Assembly: GCA_001770655.1 (NCBI GenBank)
Contig: MERQ01000087.1
Location: 1-44,142, forward strand
Direction: 5' to 3'
DNA: 44,142 bases
From: Betaproteobacteria bacterium RIFCSPLOWO2_12_FULL_68_20
GTDB lineage: Bacteria > Pseudomonadota > Gammaproteobacteria > Burkholderiales > SG8-39
Below are positions 1 through 11,274 of this stretch, in pieces. The notes under the pieces were generated by a model, which saw nothing but the letters and a program-made list of their open reading frames with translations, was not told the origin of the DNA and did not search any database. How positions within the stretch are numbered: position 1 is the first letter of the stretch; each line of letters begins with the position of its first letter. The position numbers were made by a program, and so were the translations under genes.

Positions 1-609
1 GAGGTTTTCGACGAACGGGGCCGGCCCGTGGTCGGTGAGAAAGGCGAGCTGGTGTGCACCAGGCCGTTCCCCTCGATGCCGACCGGATTCTGGAACGATC
101 CCGGCGGTGCCAGGTACCGCGCCGCCTATTTCGAGCGTTTCCCCGGCGTCTGGTGCCACGGTGACTGGTGCGAGGAGACCGCGCACGGCGGGATCGTGAT
201 CTACGGGCGCTCGGACGCGGTGCTCAACCCCGGCGGAGTGCGCATCGGCACCGCCGAGATCTACCGCCAGGTCGAAGGCATGGAGGAGGTCGTCGAAGCG
301 CTCGCGATCGGGCAGGAATGGCGCGGCGACGTGCGCGTGGTGCTGTTCGTCAGGCTGAAGGACGGGATGAGCCTCGACGGGGCGCTCGCCGGCCGCATCC
401 GGCAAAGAATCCGCGATAACGCCACGCCGCGCCACGTGCCGGCCAAGATCGTGCAAGTCGCCGACATTCCGCGCACCCGCAGCGGCAAGATCGTCGAGCT
501 CGCGGTGCGCGACATGGTGCACGGCCGGCCCGTGAAGAACGTCGAGGCGCTGGCCAATCCGGAAGCGCTCGCGCATTTCGGTAACCGTGCCGAGCTCCTG
601 TCGGACTGA
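1..609 (+). CDS. Acetoacetyl-CoA synthetase, C-terminal part (5' end outside window)
   Basis: The reading frame is open from base 1, so only the last 202 residues are present. The enzyme joins acetoacetate to CoA with ATP, in the cytoplasm, usually in ketone-body or polyhydroxybutyrate use. The fragment holds the C-terminal half of an acyl-adenylate-forming enzyme: GFWNDP, the hinge-region [24 protein letters not shown] block typical of acetoacetate-CoA ligases rather than acetyl-CoA synthetases, and the terminal RTRSGKIVE block with the catalytic lysine. It stops 5 bases before the promoter of pyrG, so it is the last gene of an upstream unit. The family call is firm; substrate preference is inferred from the close match of the GRSDA block to acetoacetyl-CoA synthetases. 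Confidence 0.9.
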   Translation, partial: EVFDERGRPVVGEKGELVCTRPFPSMPTGFWNDPGGARYRAAYFERFPGVWCHGDWCEETAHGGIVIYGRSDAVLNPGGVRIGTAEIYRQVEGMEEVVEALAIGQEWRGDVRVVLFVRLKDGMSLDGALAGRIRQRIRDNATPRHVPAKIVQVADIPRTRSGKIVELAVRDMVHGRPVKNVEALANPEALAHFGNRAELLSD

Positions 610-614
610 ATCGT

Positions 615-643
615 TTGAGAGGGCGGGGGAAAACGTGTACACT
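615..643 (+). promoter_or_regulatory. Sigma70-type promoter for pyrG operon
   Basis: A -35 box TTGAGA (615-620) and a -10 box TACACT (638-643) are separated by exactly 17 bases. Transcription would start near 650, giving a leader of about 20 bases before the pyrG ATG. It begins right after the stop of the upstream gene. This is a by-eye consensus match, not an experimental start. Confidence 0.6.
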
Positions 644-669
644 CCTCCATCCCAGCACACGCCAGGTAG

Positions 670-4480
<3,811 letters not shown>

Positions 4481-4481
4481 C

Positions 4482-4757
4482 GTGAGAATCCTCGCCGCCG
4501 TACTGAGCGCGCTGATCGTCCTCATCCAGTATCCGCTCTGGCTGGGGAAAGGTGGGTGGCTGCGCGCCTGGGAGGTGGACCGGCAGCTCGCCGGGCAGCG
4601 CGCGAAGAACGAGCAGCTCGAGCTGCGCAACGCGGGGCTCGCGGCCGAGGTAAGGGACTTGAAGCAGGGCACCGACGCGATCGAGGAGCGCGCGCGCCGC
4701 GACCTGGGCATGGTGCGCAGCGACGAGGTGTTCTTCCAGTTCCAGAACCAGCCCTGA
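4482..4757 (+). CDS. ftsB: Cell division protein FtsB
   Basis: Small bitopic inner-membrane protein of the FtsQLB divisome complex. The 91 residues show a single hydrophobic N-terminal segment (about residues 3-19), then a short coiled coil with heptad-like Leu spacing ([25 protein letters not shown]) and the conserved end [18 protein letters not shown]. The start is GTG one base after the enolase stop. Location directly behind eno is the rule in beta- and gammaproteobacteria and supports the call. Confidence 0.93.
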   Translation: MRILAAVLSALIVLIQYPLWLGKGGWLRAWEVDRQLAGQRAKNEQLELRNAGLAAEVRDLKQGTDAIEERARRDLGMVRSDEVFFQFQNQP

Positions 4758-4763
4758 GCTTCA

Positions 4764-4809
4764 TTCCCGATCGCGAATAAAGCCCCGCGTCGGTCTGCGA
4801 TGTCGGGAA
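4764..4809. terminator. Possible terminator between convergent genes
   Basis: TTCCCGA plus TCGC (4764-4774) can pair with GCGA (4797-4800) and TCGGGAA (4803-4809), with a 2-base bulge and a 22-base loop. It lies between the convergent ftsB and TerC genes. There is no clear U-tract, so it is a weak call. Confidence 0.25.
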
Positions 4810-4828
4810 ATCGGAGTCAAACCCCGAA

Positions 4829-6106
4829 CTAGTCCTGGTCGGGCAGATCGCCGGCGATGGACTCGAGGAGGTCGGTGCGCGTGACGATGCCGCGCACCCG
4901 GCCGTCCGGGCCGACGACGATGACCAGCTCGATCGGCGACTCCTTGAAGCGCCTGAGCGTGCCGAGGAGCGATGCGCTCTCAGGTACCCGGACGGCCTGG
5001 CGCAGCACCTCGTCGAGGCGGAAAGGTCTCGCCTCGAGGGCGAGCTCGAGCACATCCTCCTTGCGCACCACGCCCTCGAGGGCATCGAGCGAGCCGTGCC
5101 CGACTGGGAACTCGCGGTGCGGGTTCTCCCGCACCAGCGCGACCATCGCTTCGGGGGCGGCGGTGGAATCGAGCCAGGCGATGTCTTCGCGCGGCGTCAT
5201 CGCGCTGCTGACGGGTTGCTCGGCGAGCCCCAGCACCTCGCGCACCATGCGGCGCTCTTCCGGCGCGAACATCTCCCGGCCGTCACCCGCGCCGGCGACG
5301 GCGCCCGCAGGCGCCATCGCTGCGACGCCGCCCAGCATTTTCAGCACCGCGTCGGCGATGCGCGCGCGCGTCGGCAGCTGCTCGGCGTACTTCCGACGGT
5401 TGCGCTCACCCCACTGGTTGAGCACCTCGATGAGGAGCGAGAAGCCGATCGCCGCGTAGACGTAGCCCTTCGGCACGTGGAAGCCGAAGCCGTCGACCAC
5501 CAGCACCAGGCCCACCATCAGCAGGAAGCCGAGGCACAGGATGATGAGCGAGGGCCGCGCCAGGATGAAGGCAGTGAGCGGCTTGCTCGCAAAGAGCATG
5601 AGCGCCACCGCCAGGGTCACCGCGATCATCATGATCTCGAGCTCGTCGACCATACCGACGGCGGTGATCACCGAGTCGAGGGAGAAGACGATGTCGAGCA
5701 CGATGACCTGGGCGACGATCGGCCAGAAAGCGGCTGGCGCCTCGGCGGCCGCCTCTCCGTGGCGTGCGCCGTGCGCCTCGAGGCGCTCGTGGATCTCAGT
5801 GGTCGCCTTGACCAGCAGGAACCCGCCGCCGGCGATGAGGATCAGGTCGCGCCACGAGATCGATAGCCCGCGGAACTCAACCAGCGGCGCGGTGAGCGAC
5901 ATCACCCAGCTGATGCCCGTCAGCAGCCCGAGCCGCATCACGAGCGCGAGCGTGAGGCCGATCACGCGTGCCCGGTCGCGCTGCTCGGGCGGCAGCTTCG
6001 AGGCGAGAATCGCGATGAAGATGAGGTTGTCGACCCCCAGCACGATCTCGAGGACGACAAGAGTCAGAAGCCCGACCAAGGCGGCCGGATCAGACATCCA
6101 TTCCAT
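4829..6106 (-). CDS. TerC-family integral membrane protein with CBS domain pair
   Basis: 425 residues. The N-terminal part (about 1-235) has seven hydrophobic segments and the TerC signatures: [13 protein letters not shown] in helix 1 and [13 protein letters not shown] mid-protein, each with the acidic residues thought to bind metal ions. A linker with an Ala/Gly-rich stretch leads to two CBS domains (about 290-420) beginning [12 protein letters not shown] and ending [12 protein letters not shown]. This is the YoaE/YgdQ-like architecture. TerC relatives are implicated in manganese export and tellurite resistance; CBS pairs usually sense adenosine nucleotides. No partner genes nearby. The exact ion is not readable from sequence. 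Confidence 0.9.
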   Translation of the reverse strand: MEWMSDPAALVGLLTLVVLEIVLGVDNLIFIAILASKLPPEQRDRARVIGLTLALVMRLGLLTGISWVMSLTAPLVEFRGLSISWRDLILIAGGGFLLVKATTEIHERLEAHGARHGEAAAEAPAAFWPIVAQVIVLDIVFSLDSVITAVGMVDELEIMMIAVTLAVALMLFASKPLTAFILARPSLIILCLGFLLMVGLVLVVDGFGFHVPKGYVYAAIGFSLLIEVLNQWGERNRRKYAEQLPTRARIADAVLKMLGGVAAMAPAGAVAGAGDGREMFAPEERRMVREVLGLAEQPVSSAMTPREDIAWLDSTAAPEAMVALVRENPHREFPVGHGSLDALEGVVRKEDVLELALEARPFRLDEVLRQAVRVPESASLLGTLRRFKESPIELVIVVGPDGRVRGIVTRTDLLESIAGDLPDQD

Positions 6107-6152
6107 GAGCGCTCCGTCGTTGTGTTGGCGGCGGGCTGGCCGCGGCCGGACT

Positions 6153-6158
6153 TATACT
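6153..6158 (+). promoter_or_regulatory. -10 element TATACT just upstream of dioxygenase gene
   Basis: TATACT lies 6 bases before the ATG at 6165, so transcription would begin at or next to the start codon, giving a leaderless mRNA. No Shine-Dalgarno sequence lies between. A -35 at proper spacing is not evident. Confidence 0.35.
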
Positions 6159-6164
6159 ATTTCA

Positions 6165-7010
6165 ATGCTGCTGACCAAGGAACAAATCGGGCGCTTCGAC
6201 GCCGACGGCTATCTGTTCTTTCCGGCCCTGTTCGGCAAGCCGGAGATCCAGGTTCTGCTCGACGAAGTGCCGACGCTGTATGCCCAGCGCCGCCCCGAGA
6301 ATGTGCGCGAGAAGACCGGCGACGCGGTGCGCACCAATTTCGCCGCGCACCTGTACAGCGCGCCGTTCGCCAGGCTCGCCCGGCACCCGCGCATGGTCGC
6401 GCCGATCAAGCAGATCTTCGGCGAAGACGTGTACATGCACCAGTTCAAGATCAACGGCAAGATGGCCATCGACGGTGACGTCTGGCAGTGGCACCAGGAC
6501 TACGGCACCTGGAGGCGCGACGACGACATGCCTGAGGCGCGCGCGATGAACGTCGCGATCTTCCTGGACGACGTGAACGAGTTCAATGGCCCGCTGATGC
6601 TGATCCCGGGCAGCCACCGGCTCGGAGTGCTCGAGGCCGGGCACGACCTCACCACGACCAGCTATCCGCTGTGGACGCTCGACCACGGCACGATCGAAAA
6701 GCTCGTCGCGCGCGGCGGCATCGTCGCGCCCAAGGGGCCGGCGGGCTCGATGATCCTGTTCCACTCCTGCCTGGTGCACGCCTCGACCTCGAACCTGTCG
6801 CCCTGGAACCGGGTGAGCGTATACCTGTCGCTGTGCGCGGTGTCGAACCACATCCGCCGCTTCAAGCGCCCGGGCTACATCGCGCACCGGGATTTCACGC
6901 CGATCGAATGCCTGCCGGACGACTGCCTGCTGAAGGACTACGACGTACCGCTGCCGTGGAAGGACGGCACGCCGGCCGAGCAATTGCGCGGCCTGCTCGA
7001 GGCGGCTTGA
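6165..7010 (+). CDS. EctD-like Fe(II)/2-oxoglutarate dioxygenase (PhyH family)
   Basis: 281 residues of the phytanoyl-CoA dioxygenase superfamily, non-heme iron enzymes that hydroxylate a substrate while decarboxylating 2-oxoglutarate. The iron triad is visible: His110 and Asp112 in WHQD, and distal His205 in LVHAS, followed by an Arg (NRVSV) in the place that holds the 2-oxoglutarate carboxylate. The stretch around WHQDYGTW, DDDMP and NEFNGPLMLIPGSH is strikingly like ectoine 5-hydroxylase (WHSDFETW, EDGMP, N-N-NG-LM-PGSH), but no ectABC genes are present. The reading frame runs far upstream, but homology begins at this ATG. It is followed one base later by the SAF dehydrogenase, so the two probably act together. 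True substrate unknown. Confidence 0.85.
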   Translation: MLLTKEQIGRFDADGYLFFPALFGKPEIQVLLDEVPTLYAQRRPENVREKTGDAVRTNFAAHLYSAPFARLARHPRMVAPIKQIFGEDVYMHQFKINGKMAIDGDVWQWHQDYGTWRRDDDMPEARAMNVAIFLDDVNEFNGPLMLIPGSHRLGVLEAGHDLTTTSYPLWTLDHGTIEKLVARGGIVAPKGPAGSMILFHSCLVHASTSNLSPWNRVSVYLSLCAVSNHIRRFKRPGYIAHRDFTPIECLPDDCLLKDYDVPLPWKDGTPAEQLRGLLEAA

Positions 7011-7011
7011 A

Positions 7012-8370
7012 GTGAGTCTCCATGCCAGACTCCTGCAGCGCGCGGCGCAAGGTAAGCCGCTGCGCGTGGGGGTGATCGGTGCAGGCAAGTTCGCGGCGAT
7101 GTACCTTGCGCAGGTGCCCAGGACGCCCGGCGTGCATCTCGCCGGCATCGCGGATCTTGCGCCCGACAACGCCAAAGCGAATCTCGCGCGAGTCGGATGG
7201 AAGGCGGAGCAGTATTCCGCCGCCACGCTCGATCTGGCGCTGAAAAACGGCCGCACGCATCTTTCGGACGACTGGCGGGCGCTCGTCGCGCACCCGGCCA
7301 TCGATATCGTGATCGAGGCGACTGGCAATCCGCCCGCGGCCGTCGAGCACGCGCTCGCCGCGTTCCGAAACGGCAAGCACATCGTCATGGTGACTGTGGA
7401 AGCCGACGCTTTCTGCGGGCCGCTGCTCGCGAGGAAGGCGGCCGAGGCCGGGGTCGTCTACAGCCTCGCCTACGGCGACCAGCCGGCGCTAATCTGCGAC
7501 CTGGTGGACTGGGCGCGGGCTGCGGGGTTCGACGTCGTCGCCGCAGGACGCGGGCACAAGTGGCTGCCGCATTTCGCGCAGTCCACTCCTGAGACGGTGT
7601 GGGGCTACTACGGGCTCACGCCCGAGCAAGCGAAGCTCGGCGGCCTGAACGCCAAGATGTTCAACTCCTTCCTCGACGGCTCCAAGCCCGCGATCGAGAC
7701 CGCCGCGGTGTGCAACGCCACCGGGCTGACGCCGGCGCCGGCAGGGCTACTTTATCCCCCCGGATCGATCGACGAGATTCCCTCGCTCATGCGGCCGAAG
7801 GAGGAGGGCGGCGTGCTGCATCACAAGGGGCAGGTCGAAGTCGTCTCGTCGCTGCGCCGGGACGGAACGGAAATCCAATACGACATCCGCTTCGGCGTCT
7901 GGGTCGTGTTCGAGGGCGAGACCGAATACGTCCGGCGCTGCTTCGACGAATACGGCGTGAAGACCGACCCGACAGGACGCTACGCCTGCATGTACAAGCG
8001 CTGGCACCTGATCGGGCTGGAGGCCGGGATATCGATCGCCTCGGTCGGCCTGCGCGGCGAGCCCACCGGCTGCGCCACCGGCTGGCGCGCCGACGCCGTG
8101 GCATGCGCCAAGCGCGATCTGAAAGCCGGCGAAATCCTCGACGGCGAGGGCGGCTGCACCGTGGTCGGGAGGTTGATGCCGGCGCGGGACTCGCTCGCCC
8201 GGGGCTGCCTGCCGCTGGGCCTCGCGCACGGCTGGAAGCTGCTCAGGCCGGTCGCCGCCGGGCAGGCACTGAAGTGGGGCGACGTGGCGTTCGACGCCGC
8301 GTCGCCCGCGGTGAAGCTGCGTCGCGAGATGGAGCGGATGTTCGGCGAGCAGCTGCGCCCGGCCGCCTGA
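7012..8370 (+). CDS. NAD(P)-binding homoserine dehydrogenase-like protein with SAF domain
   Basis: 452 residues. The N-terminal Rossmann fold begins RVGVIGAGKFAAMYLAQV (from about residue 18), with DIVIEATGNPPAAVEHAL further on, as in homoserine/aspartate-semialdehyde-type dehydrogenases. The C-terminal part (about 370-440) resembles a SAF domain (KRDLKAGEILDGEGG, GLAHGWKLLRPVAAGQALKWGDV), a fold found in altronate dehydratases and antifreeze proteins. This combination matches the putative homoserine dehydrogenase-like family COG4091; the reaction is unknown. The start is GTG one base after the dioxygenase stop, so it is coupled to it. Its 3' end overlaps the convergent minus-strand dehydrogenase by 128 bases. 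Confidence 0.85.
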   Translation: MSLHARLLQRAAQGKPLRVGVIGAGKFAAMYLAQVPRTPGVHLAGIADLAPDNAKANLARVGWKAEQYSAATLDLALKNGRTHLSDDWRALVAHPAIDIVIEATGNPPAAVEHALAAFRNGKHIVMVTVEADAFCGPLLARKAAEAGVVYSLAYGDQPALICDLVDWARAAGFDVVAAGRGHKWLPHFAQSTPETVWGYYGLTPEQAKLGGLNAKMFNSFLDGSKPAIETAAVCNATGLTPAPAGLLYPPGSIDEIPSLMRPKEEGGVLHHKGQVEVVSSLRRDGTEIQYDIRFGVWVVFEGETEYVRRCFDEYGVKTDPTGRYACMYKRWHLIGLEAGISIASVGLRGEPTGCATGWRADAVACAKRDLKAGEILDGEGGCTVVGRLMPARDSLARGCLPLGLAHGWKLLRPVAAGQALKWGDVAFDAASPAVKLRREMERMFGEQLRPAA

Positions 8371-9205
8371 GCTTCTCCAGGTAGCGGTAAATCTCGCTGT
8401 GGTCGGCGCCGGCCGGCAGCCGCGCCAGCGCTTCGCGCCAGATGCGCAGCGTGTCCGCGAGGTAGCGCGCCCTCACGCCGGTGGCGCGCGCGAGGCCCGC
8501 TGCGATGCCGACGTCCTTGGTCATCAGCGCCATCGAAAATCCGGATGCGAACGCGCCTGTCAGGATCTGCTGCGGGATCTTCCGCTGCGTCGTGCTGTTG
8601 TAGCCGGTGGAGGCATTGAACACTTCTGTCATCAGCTTCGGGTCCAGGCCGAAGGCCTGCCCGACGAGCAGCGCCTCGAACGCCGCGATGGTGCCCGAGG
8701 CGCCGATGTAGTTGTTGAGCGCCTTCATGGCGTGGCCCGAGCCGAGCGCACCGGTGTGAAATACCTTGTTGCCCATCTTCTCGAGCACCGGGCGGACCCG
8801 CTCGACCGTCTGCGCATCCCCGCCGGCCATGATGGCGAGGGTCGCCTGCTCGGCGCCCGCCTTCGCGCCGGAGACGGGCGCGTCGACCAGCGTGACGCCG
8901 CGCCCCGCGAGCCGCTTGCCGAGCGCGCGGGTTCCGACCGGATCGGAGGAGCTCATGTCGATCACGATCGCGCCGCGCGCGAGCGCGGGCAGGGCGGCGA
9001 GAACCGCCTTGGCGACCGCCTTGCCGTCCGGAAGCATCGTGATCAGGATGTCCGCTCCGCGCGCGGCCTCGCGCGCCGATGAGCAGATCCCCGAGCCGTT
9101 GAGATCGTAGGTCCTGAGCGCGAACCCCGCGCGCTCGAGGTGCGGCACCATGCGCCGGCCCATCTGCCCCAGGCCTACGAAAGCGACGGTGCGGACCGGG
9201 CTCAG
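8243..9205 (-). CDS. 3-hydroxyisobutyrate dehydrogenase-family NAD(P) oxidoreductase, probable CTG start
   Basis: About 320 residues. Starts with the NAD-binding TVAFVGLGQMGRRMVPHL; later DAPVSGAKAGAEQATLAIMAGG (substrate-binding signature) and the catalytic lysine in HAMKALNNYI, then the all-alpha domain. Members oxidise beta-hydroxyacids such as 3-hydroxyisobutyrate, tartronate semialdehyde or related acids. No ATG, GTG or TTG lies in frame within about 100 codons upstream of the fold; the only sensible start is a CTG (9205-9203) that overlaps the upstream stop as CTGA, mirroring the ATGA/GTGA overlaps elsewhere in this genome. After the normal end (EIYRYLEKLR) some 45 Arg/Ala/Pro-rich residues continue antisense into the SAF gene; this tail looks acquired by stop-codon loss. 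Confidence 0.85.
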   Translation of the reverse strand: MSPVRTVAFVGLGQMGRRMVPHLERAGFALRTYDLNGSGICSSAREAARGADILITMLPDGKAVAKAVLAALPALARGAIVIDMSSSDPVGTRALGKRLAGRGVTLVDAPVSGAKAGAEQATLAIMAGGDAQTVERVRPVLEKMGNKVFHTGALGSGHAMKALNNYIGASGTIAAFEALLVGQAFGLDPKLMTEVFNASTGYNSTTQRKIPQQILTGAFASGFSMALMTKDVGIAAGLARATGVRARYLADTLRIWREALARLPAGADHSEIYRYLEKLRRPGAAARRTSAPSRDAASPRATRRRTPRRPTSVPARRRPA

Positions 9206-9591
9206 ACGCCGCGCTCCTTGAACGCCTCGCGCGCGATGCGGAACGCCTCCACTGCGGCTGGCACGCCGCAGTAGATCGCAACCTGCAGGAACACCTCGCG
9301 GATCTGCTCCTTGGTGAGGCCATTGTTGAGCGCGCCGTTCACGTGCAGCTTCAGCTCGTGCGGGCGGTTGAGCGCGGAGAGCATCGCCAGGTTCAGCATG
9401 CTGCGCGTCTTGCGGTCCAGCCCCGGCCGGTTCCACACGTCGTTCCAGCAGTAGCTGTTGACGAGCTCCATGAACGGGCGGTTGAAGTCGTCGAGCGAGG
9501 CCTGCGACTTGTCCACCCACTCGGCGCCGAGCACCTCGCGCCGCGTCTTGAGTCCCGCCTCGTGCCGCTCCTTGTGGCTTCTCTTGTCCAT
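9202..9591 (-). CDS. Carboxymuconolactone decarboxylase family protein
   Basis: 129 residues, close to the length of PcaC gamma-carboxymuconolactone decarboxylase, which acts in the protocatechuate branch of the beta-ketoadipate pathway. Visible are WNRPGLDRKTRSMLNLAMLSALNRPHELKLHVNGALNNGLT and the family's C-terminal EVFLQVAIYCGVPAAVEAFRIA. The helix pair resembles the AhpD/CMD fold but without the CxxC of peroxidase members. The other beta-ketoadipate genes are absent here, so a true PcaC role is unproven; stand-alone CMD-like proteins in catabolic clusters often act on other lactones or acids. Co-directional with the FMN reductase (16-base gap) and overlapping the dehydrogenase start. Confidence 0.88.
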   Translation of the reverse strand: MDKRSHKERHEAGLKTRREVLGAEWVDKSQASLDDFNRPFMELVNSYCWNDVWNRPGLDRKTRSMLNLAMLSALNRPHELKLHVNGALNNGLTKEQIREVFLQVAIYCGVPAAVEAFRIAREAFKERGV

Positions 9592-9607
9592 GCGTCCTCC
9601 GGTTCGA

Positions 9608-10177
9608 TCAGGGTTTGCCGCGCTGCACGCGCAGGATCCAGTCCTTGAACCCGGCGAGCAGGTCGGTGAGGAACTTGCGCGTAGTCTCGTCGGTGAGGCG
9701 TCCCTGGGTGTCGATCTTGGTGGAGACCATGCCGATGAATACCTCCGGCCGCGGCAGTAGGTGCGCCCAGAGCTGCACCAGGATCTTCCTCAGGTCGTAC
9801 TGCACGCGTGCGCCGCCGAGCGGCCCGTTCGCCGCCGAGAAAATCGCCACCGGCTTGTCCTGGAACGCCTGGTTGGGCGGGCGCGACGCCCAGTCGATCG
9901 CGTTCTTGAGCGGCGCGGGCACCGAGAAGTTGTACTCCGGGCTTGCGATCAGCACGCCGTCGGCGGCGGCGATCTCGTCGCGCAGCCGCTTCACCGGCGC
10001 GGGCATTCCCGCGTCGAGCACGTCCTGGTTGATCATCGGCAGATCCGCGATGCTCGCGATCCTGAGCGACATGCCCGGCGGCAGCAGCTCGGTGCACGCG
10101 CGCAGCGCCGCCATGTTGTACGACGCCTTGCGCAAGCTGCCGCAGATGCCCAGGACTTCGAGAGCCTTGTCGGGCAT
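9608..10177 (-). CDS. NADPH-dependent FMN reductase family protein
   Basis: 189-residue flavodoxin-like reductase. The phosphate-binding loop GSLRKASYN (about residues 13-21) and the SPEYNFSVPAPLKNAIDW block (about 79-96) are diagnostic of the ChrR/YieF/azoreductase branch that reduces quinones, chromate or free flavin with NAD(P)H. First gene of the minus-strand unit with the CMD protein and the dehydrogenase. It may supply reduced flavin, reduce a quinone made by a neighbour, or serve oxidative stress defence; no flavin-dependent monooxygenase is seen in the cluster. Confidence 0.9.
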   Translation of the reverse strand: MPDKALEVLGICGSLRKASYNMAALRACTELLPPGMSLRIASIADLPMINQDVLDAGMPAPVKRLRDEIAAADGVLIASPEYNFSVPAPLKNAIDWASRPPNQAFQDKPVAIFSAANGPLGGARVQYDLRKILVQLWAHLLPRPEVFIGMVSTKIDTQGRLTDETTRKFLTDLLAGFKDWILRVQRGKP

Positions 10178-10207
10178 TTCGATTTTCAGGTTCGCGGAGG
10201 AGGCGAG

Positions 10208-10222
10208 AGTCTAGGCTAGAAT
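10208..10222. promoter_or_regulatory. Back-to-back -10 elements in the divergent 51-bp gap
   Basis: TAGACT on the minus strand (10213-10208) would serve the FMN reductase operon with a leader of about 25 bases. TAGAAT on the plus strand (10217-10222) lies 6 bases before the GTG of the MetE-like gene, implying a leaderless or nearly leaderless mRNA. The two boxes are 3 bases apart, so the promoters would compete for polymerase. Neither has a convincing -35. Confidence 0.35.
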
Positions 10223-10228
10223 CGATTC

Positions 10229-11257
10229 GTGCTCCAGACCACGATCGTTGGGAGCTTGCCCAAGCCGCGCTGGCTCTCCGACCCGAACGTGCTGCGCGCG
10301 CCATGGCGGCTGAAGGGCGACGAGCTGCATGAGGCGCAGGACGACGCGGTGCGGCTCGCGCTCATCGAGCAGGAGGAAGCGGGCCTCGACGTGGTGTGCG
10401 ACGGCGAGCAGCGCCGCCGCCACTACATCTGGGGATTCCTCGAGGGACTCACCGGGACGGATACCGAGAAGCTCGCCGAGAAGCGCGCACGCGGCGGGCG
10501 CTATTCCGAGTCGACGCCGGTGGCGCGCATCAACGGCGAGGTGACGCGCCCGGGGCCGGTGTTCCTCGAGGCGGTGCGCTTTGCTCGCGCGCATACGAAA
10601 CATGCGCTGAAGATCACGCTGCCGGGCCCGATGACCATCGTCGACAGCGTGCTCGACGAGCACTACCGCAGCGACGAAAAGTCGCTCGCGCTGCGCTTCG
10701 CCGAGCTCCTCAACGCCGAGGCGCGCGAGCTGGCGGCGGCCGGTGCGGACGTGATCCAGTTCGACGAGCCCTGCTTCAACATCTACGTGGACAAGGTGAA
10801 GGAGTGGGGCATCGAGGCGCTCGAGCGCGCGATGGCCGGCGTCGCGGCGAAAAAGGCGGTCCACATCTGCTATGGCTACGGGACGCCGCTGGTCCTGAAG
10901 TGGAAGAAGCAGAATCGGGACTGGGGCCACTACGGGTTCACGCTCCCGCTGCTGGCCGAATCGGGCGTCGACCAGGTCTCGGTCGAGTGCGCCGCCTCCG
11001 GGGTCGACGTGTCGGTGCTCGCCGCGCTGCGCGGCAAGGACGTGATGCTCGGCGTGATCGACGTCGGAACCGAGGAGGTGGAGTCGCCGGCGAAGGTGGC
11101 CGAGCGCATTCGCGCCGCGCTGCCGCACGTCCCGCCCGAGCGCCTCATGCCGTGCACCGACTGCGGCCTGGTGCCGAGAAGCCGCGCCGCGGCCCTGGGC
11201 AAGATGCGCGCGCTCGCCGAGGGCGCGGCGATGGTGCGGCGCGAGCTGGGCCGCTGA
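10229..11257 (+). CDS. MetE C-terminal-domain (core) methyltransferase homologue
   Basis: 342 residues, matching only the catalytic C-terminal half of cobalamin-independent methionine synthase (~750 residues); the N-terminal half is absent. It starts at the TIVGSLPKP block. The zinc-site residues are present: His212 and Cys214 (HICYG), Glu253 (VSVEC) and Cys309 (CTDCG). DGEQRR and FDEPCFNIYV match the homocysteine-binding region. Core MetE proteins transfer methyl groups to thiols; some accept methyl groups from corrinoid proteins, others are of unknown substrate. First gene of a plus-strand operon with a Bug protein and a ThDP enzyme, so a catabolic methyl- or thiol-transfer role is as likely as methionine synthesis. 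Confidence 0.85.
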   Translation: MLQTTIVGSLPKPRWLSDPNVLRAPWRLKGDELHEAQDDAVRLALIEQEEAGLDVVCDGEQRRRHYIWGFLEGLTGTDTEKLAEKRARGGRYSESTPVARINGEVTRPGPVFLEAVRFARAHTKHALKITLPGPMTIVDSVLDEHYRSDEKSLALRFAELLNAEARELAAAGADVIQFDEPCFNIYVDKVKEWGIEALERAMAGVAAKKAVHICYGYGTPLVLKWKKQNRDWGHYGFTLPLLAESGVDQVSVECAASGVDVSVLAALRGKDVMLGVIDVGTEEVESPAKVAERIRAALPHVPPERLMPCTDCGLVPRSRAAALGKMRALAEGAAMVRRELGR

Positions 11258-11274
11258 ACGGGAGGAGGGCTGTC

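Noticed and set aside
6165-7010. Naming the dioxygenase ectD
   Set aside because: The motif block is similar but residues differ and no ectoine synthesis genes are present, so only EctD-like is supported.
9202-9591. Naming the CMD-family gene pcaC
   Set aside because: No other protocatechuate-pathway genes are in the window; family membership alone does not set the substrate.
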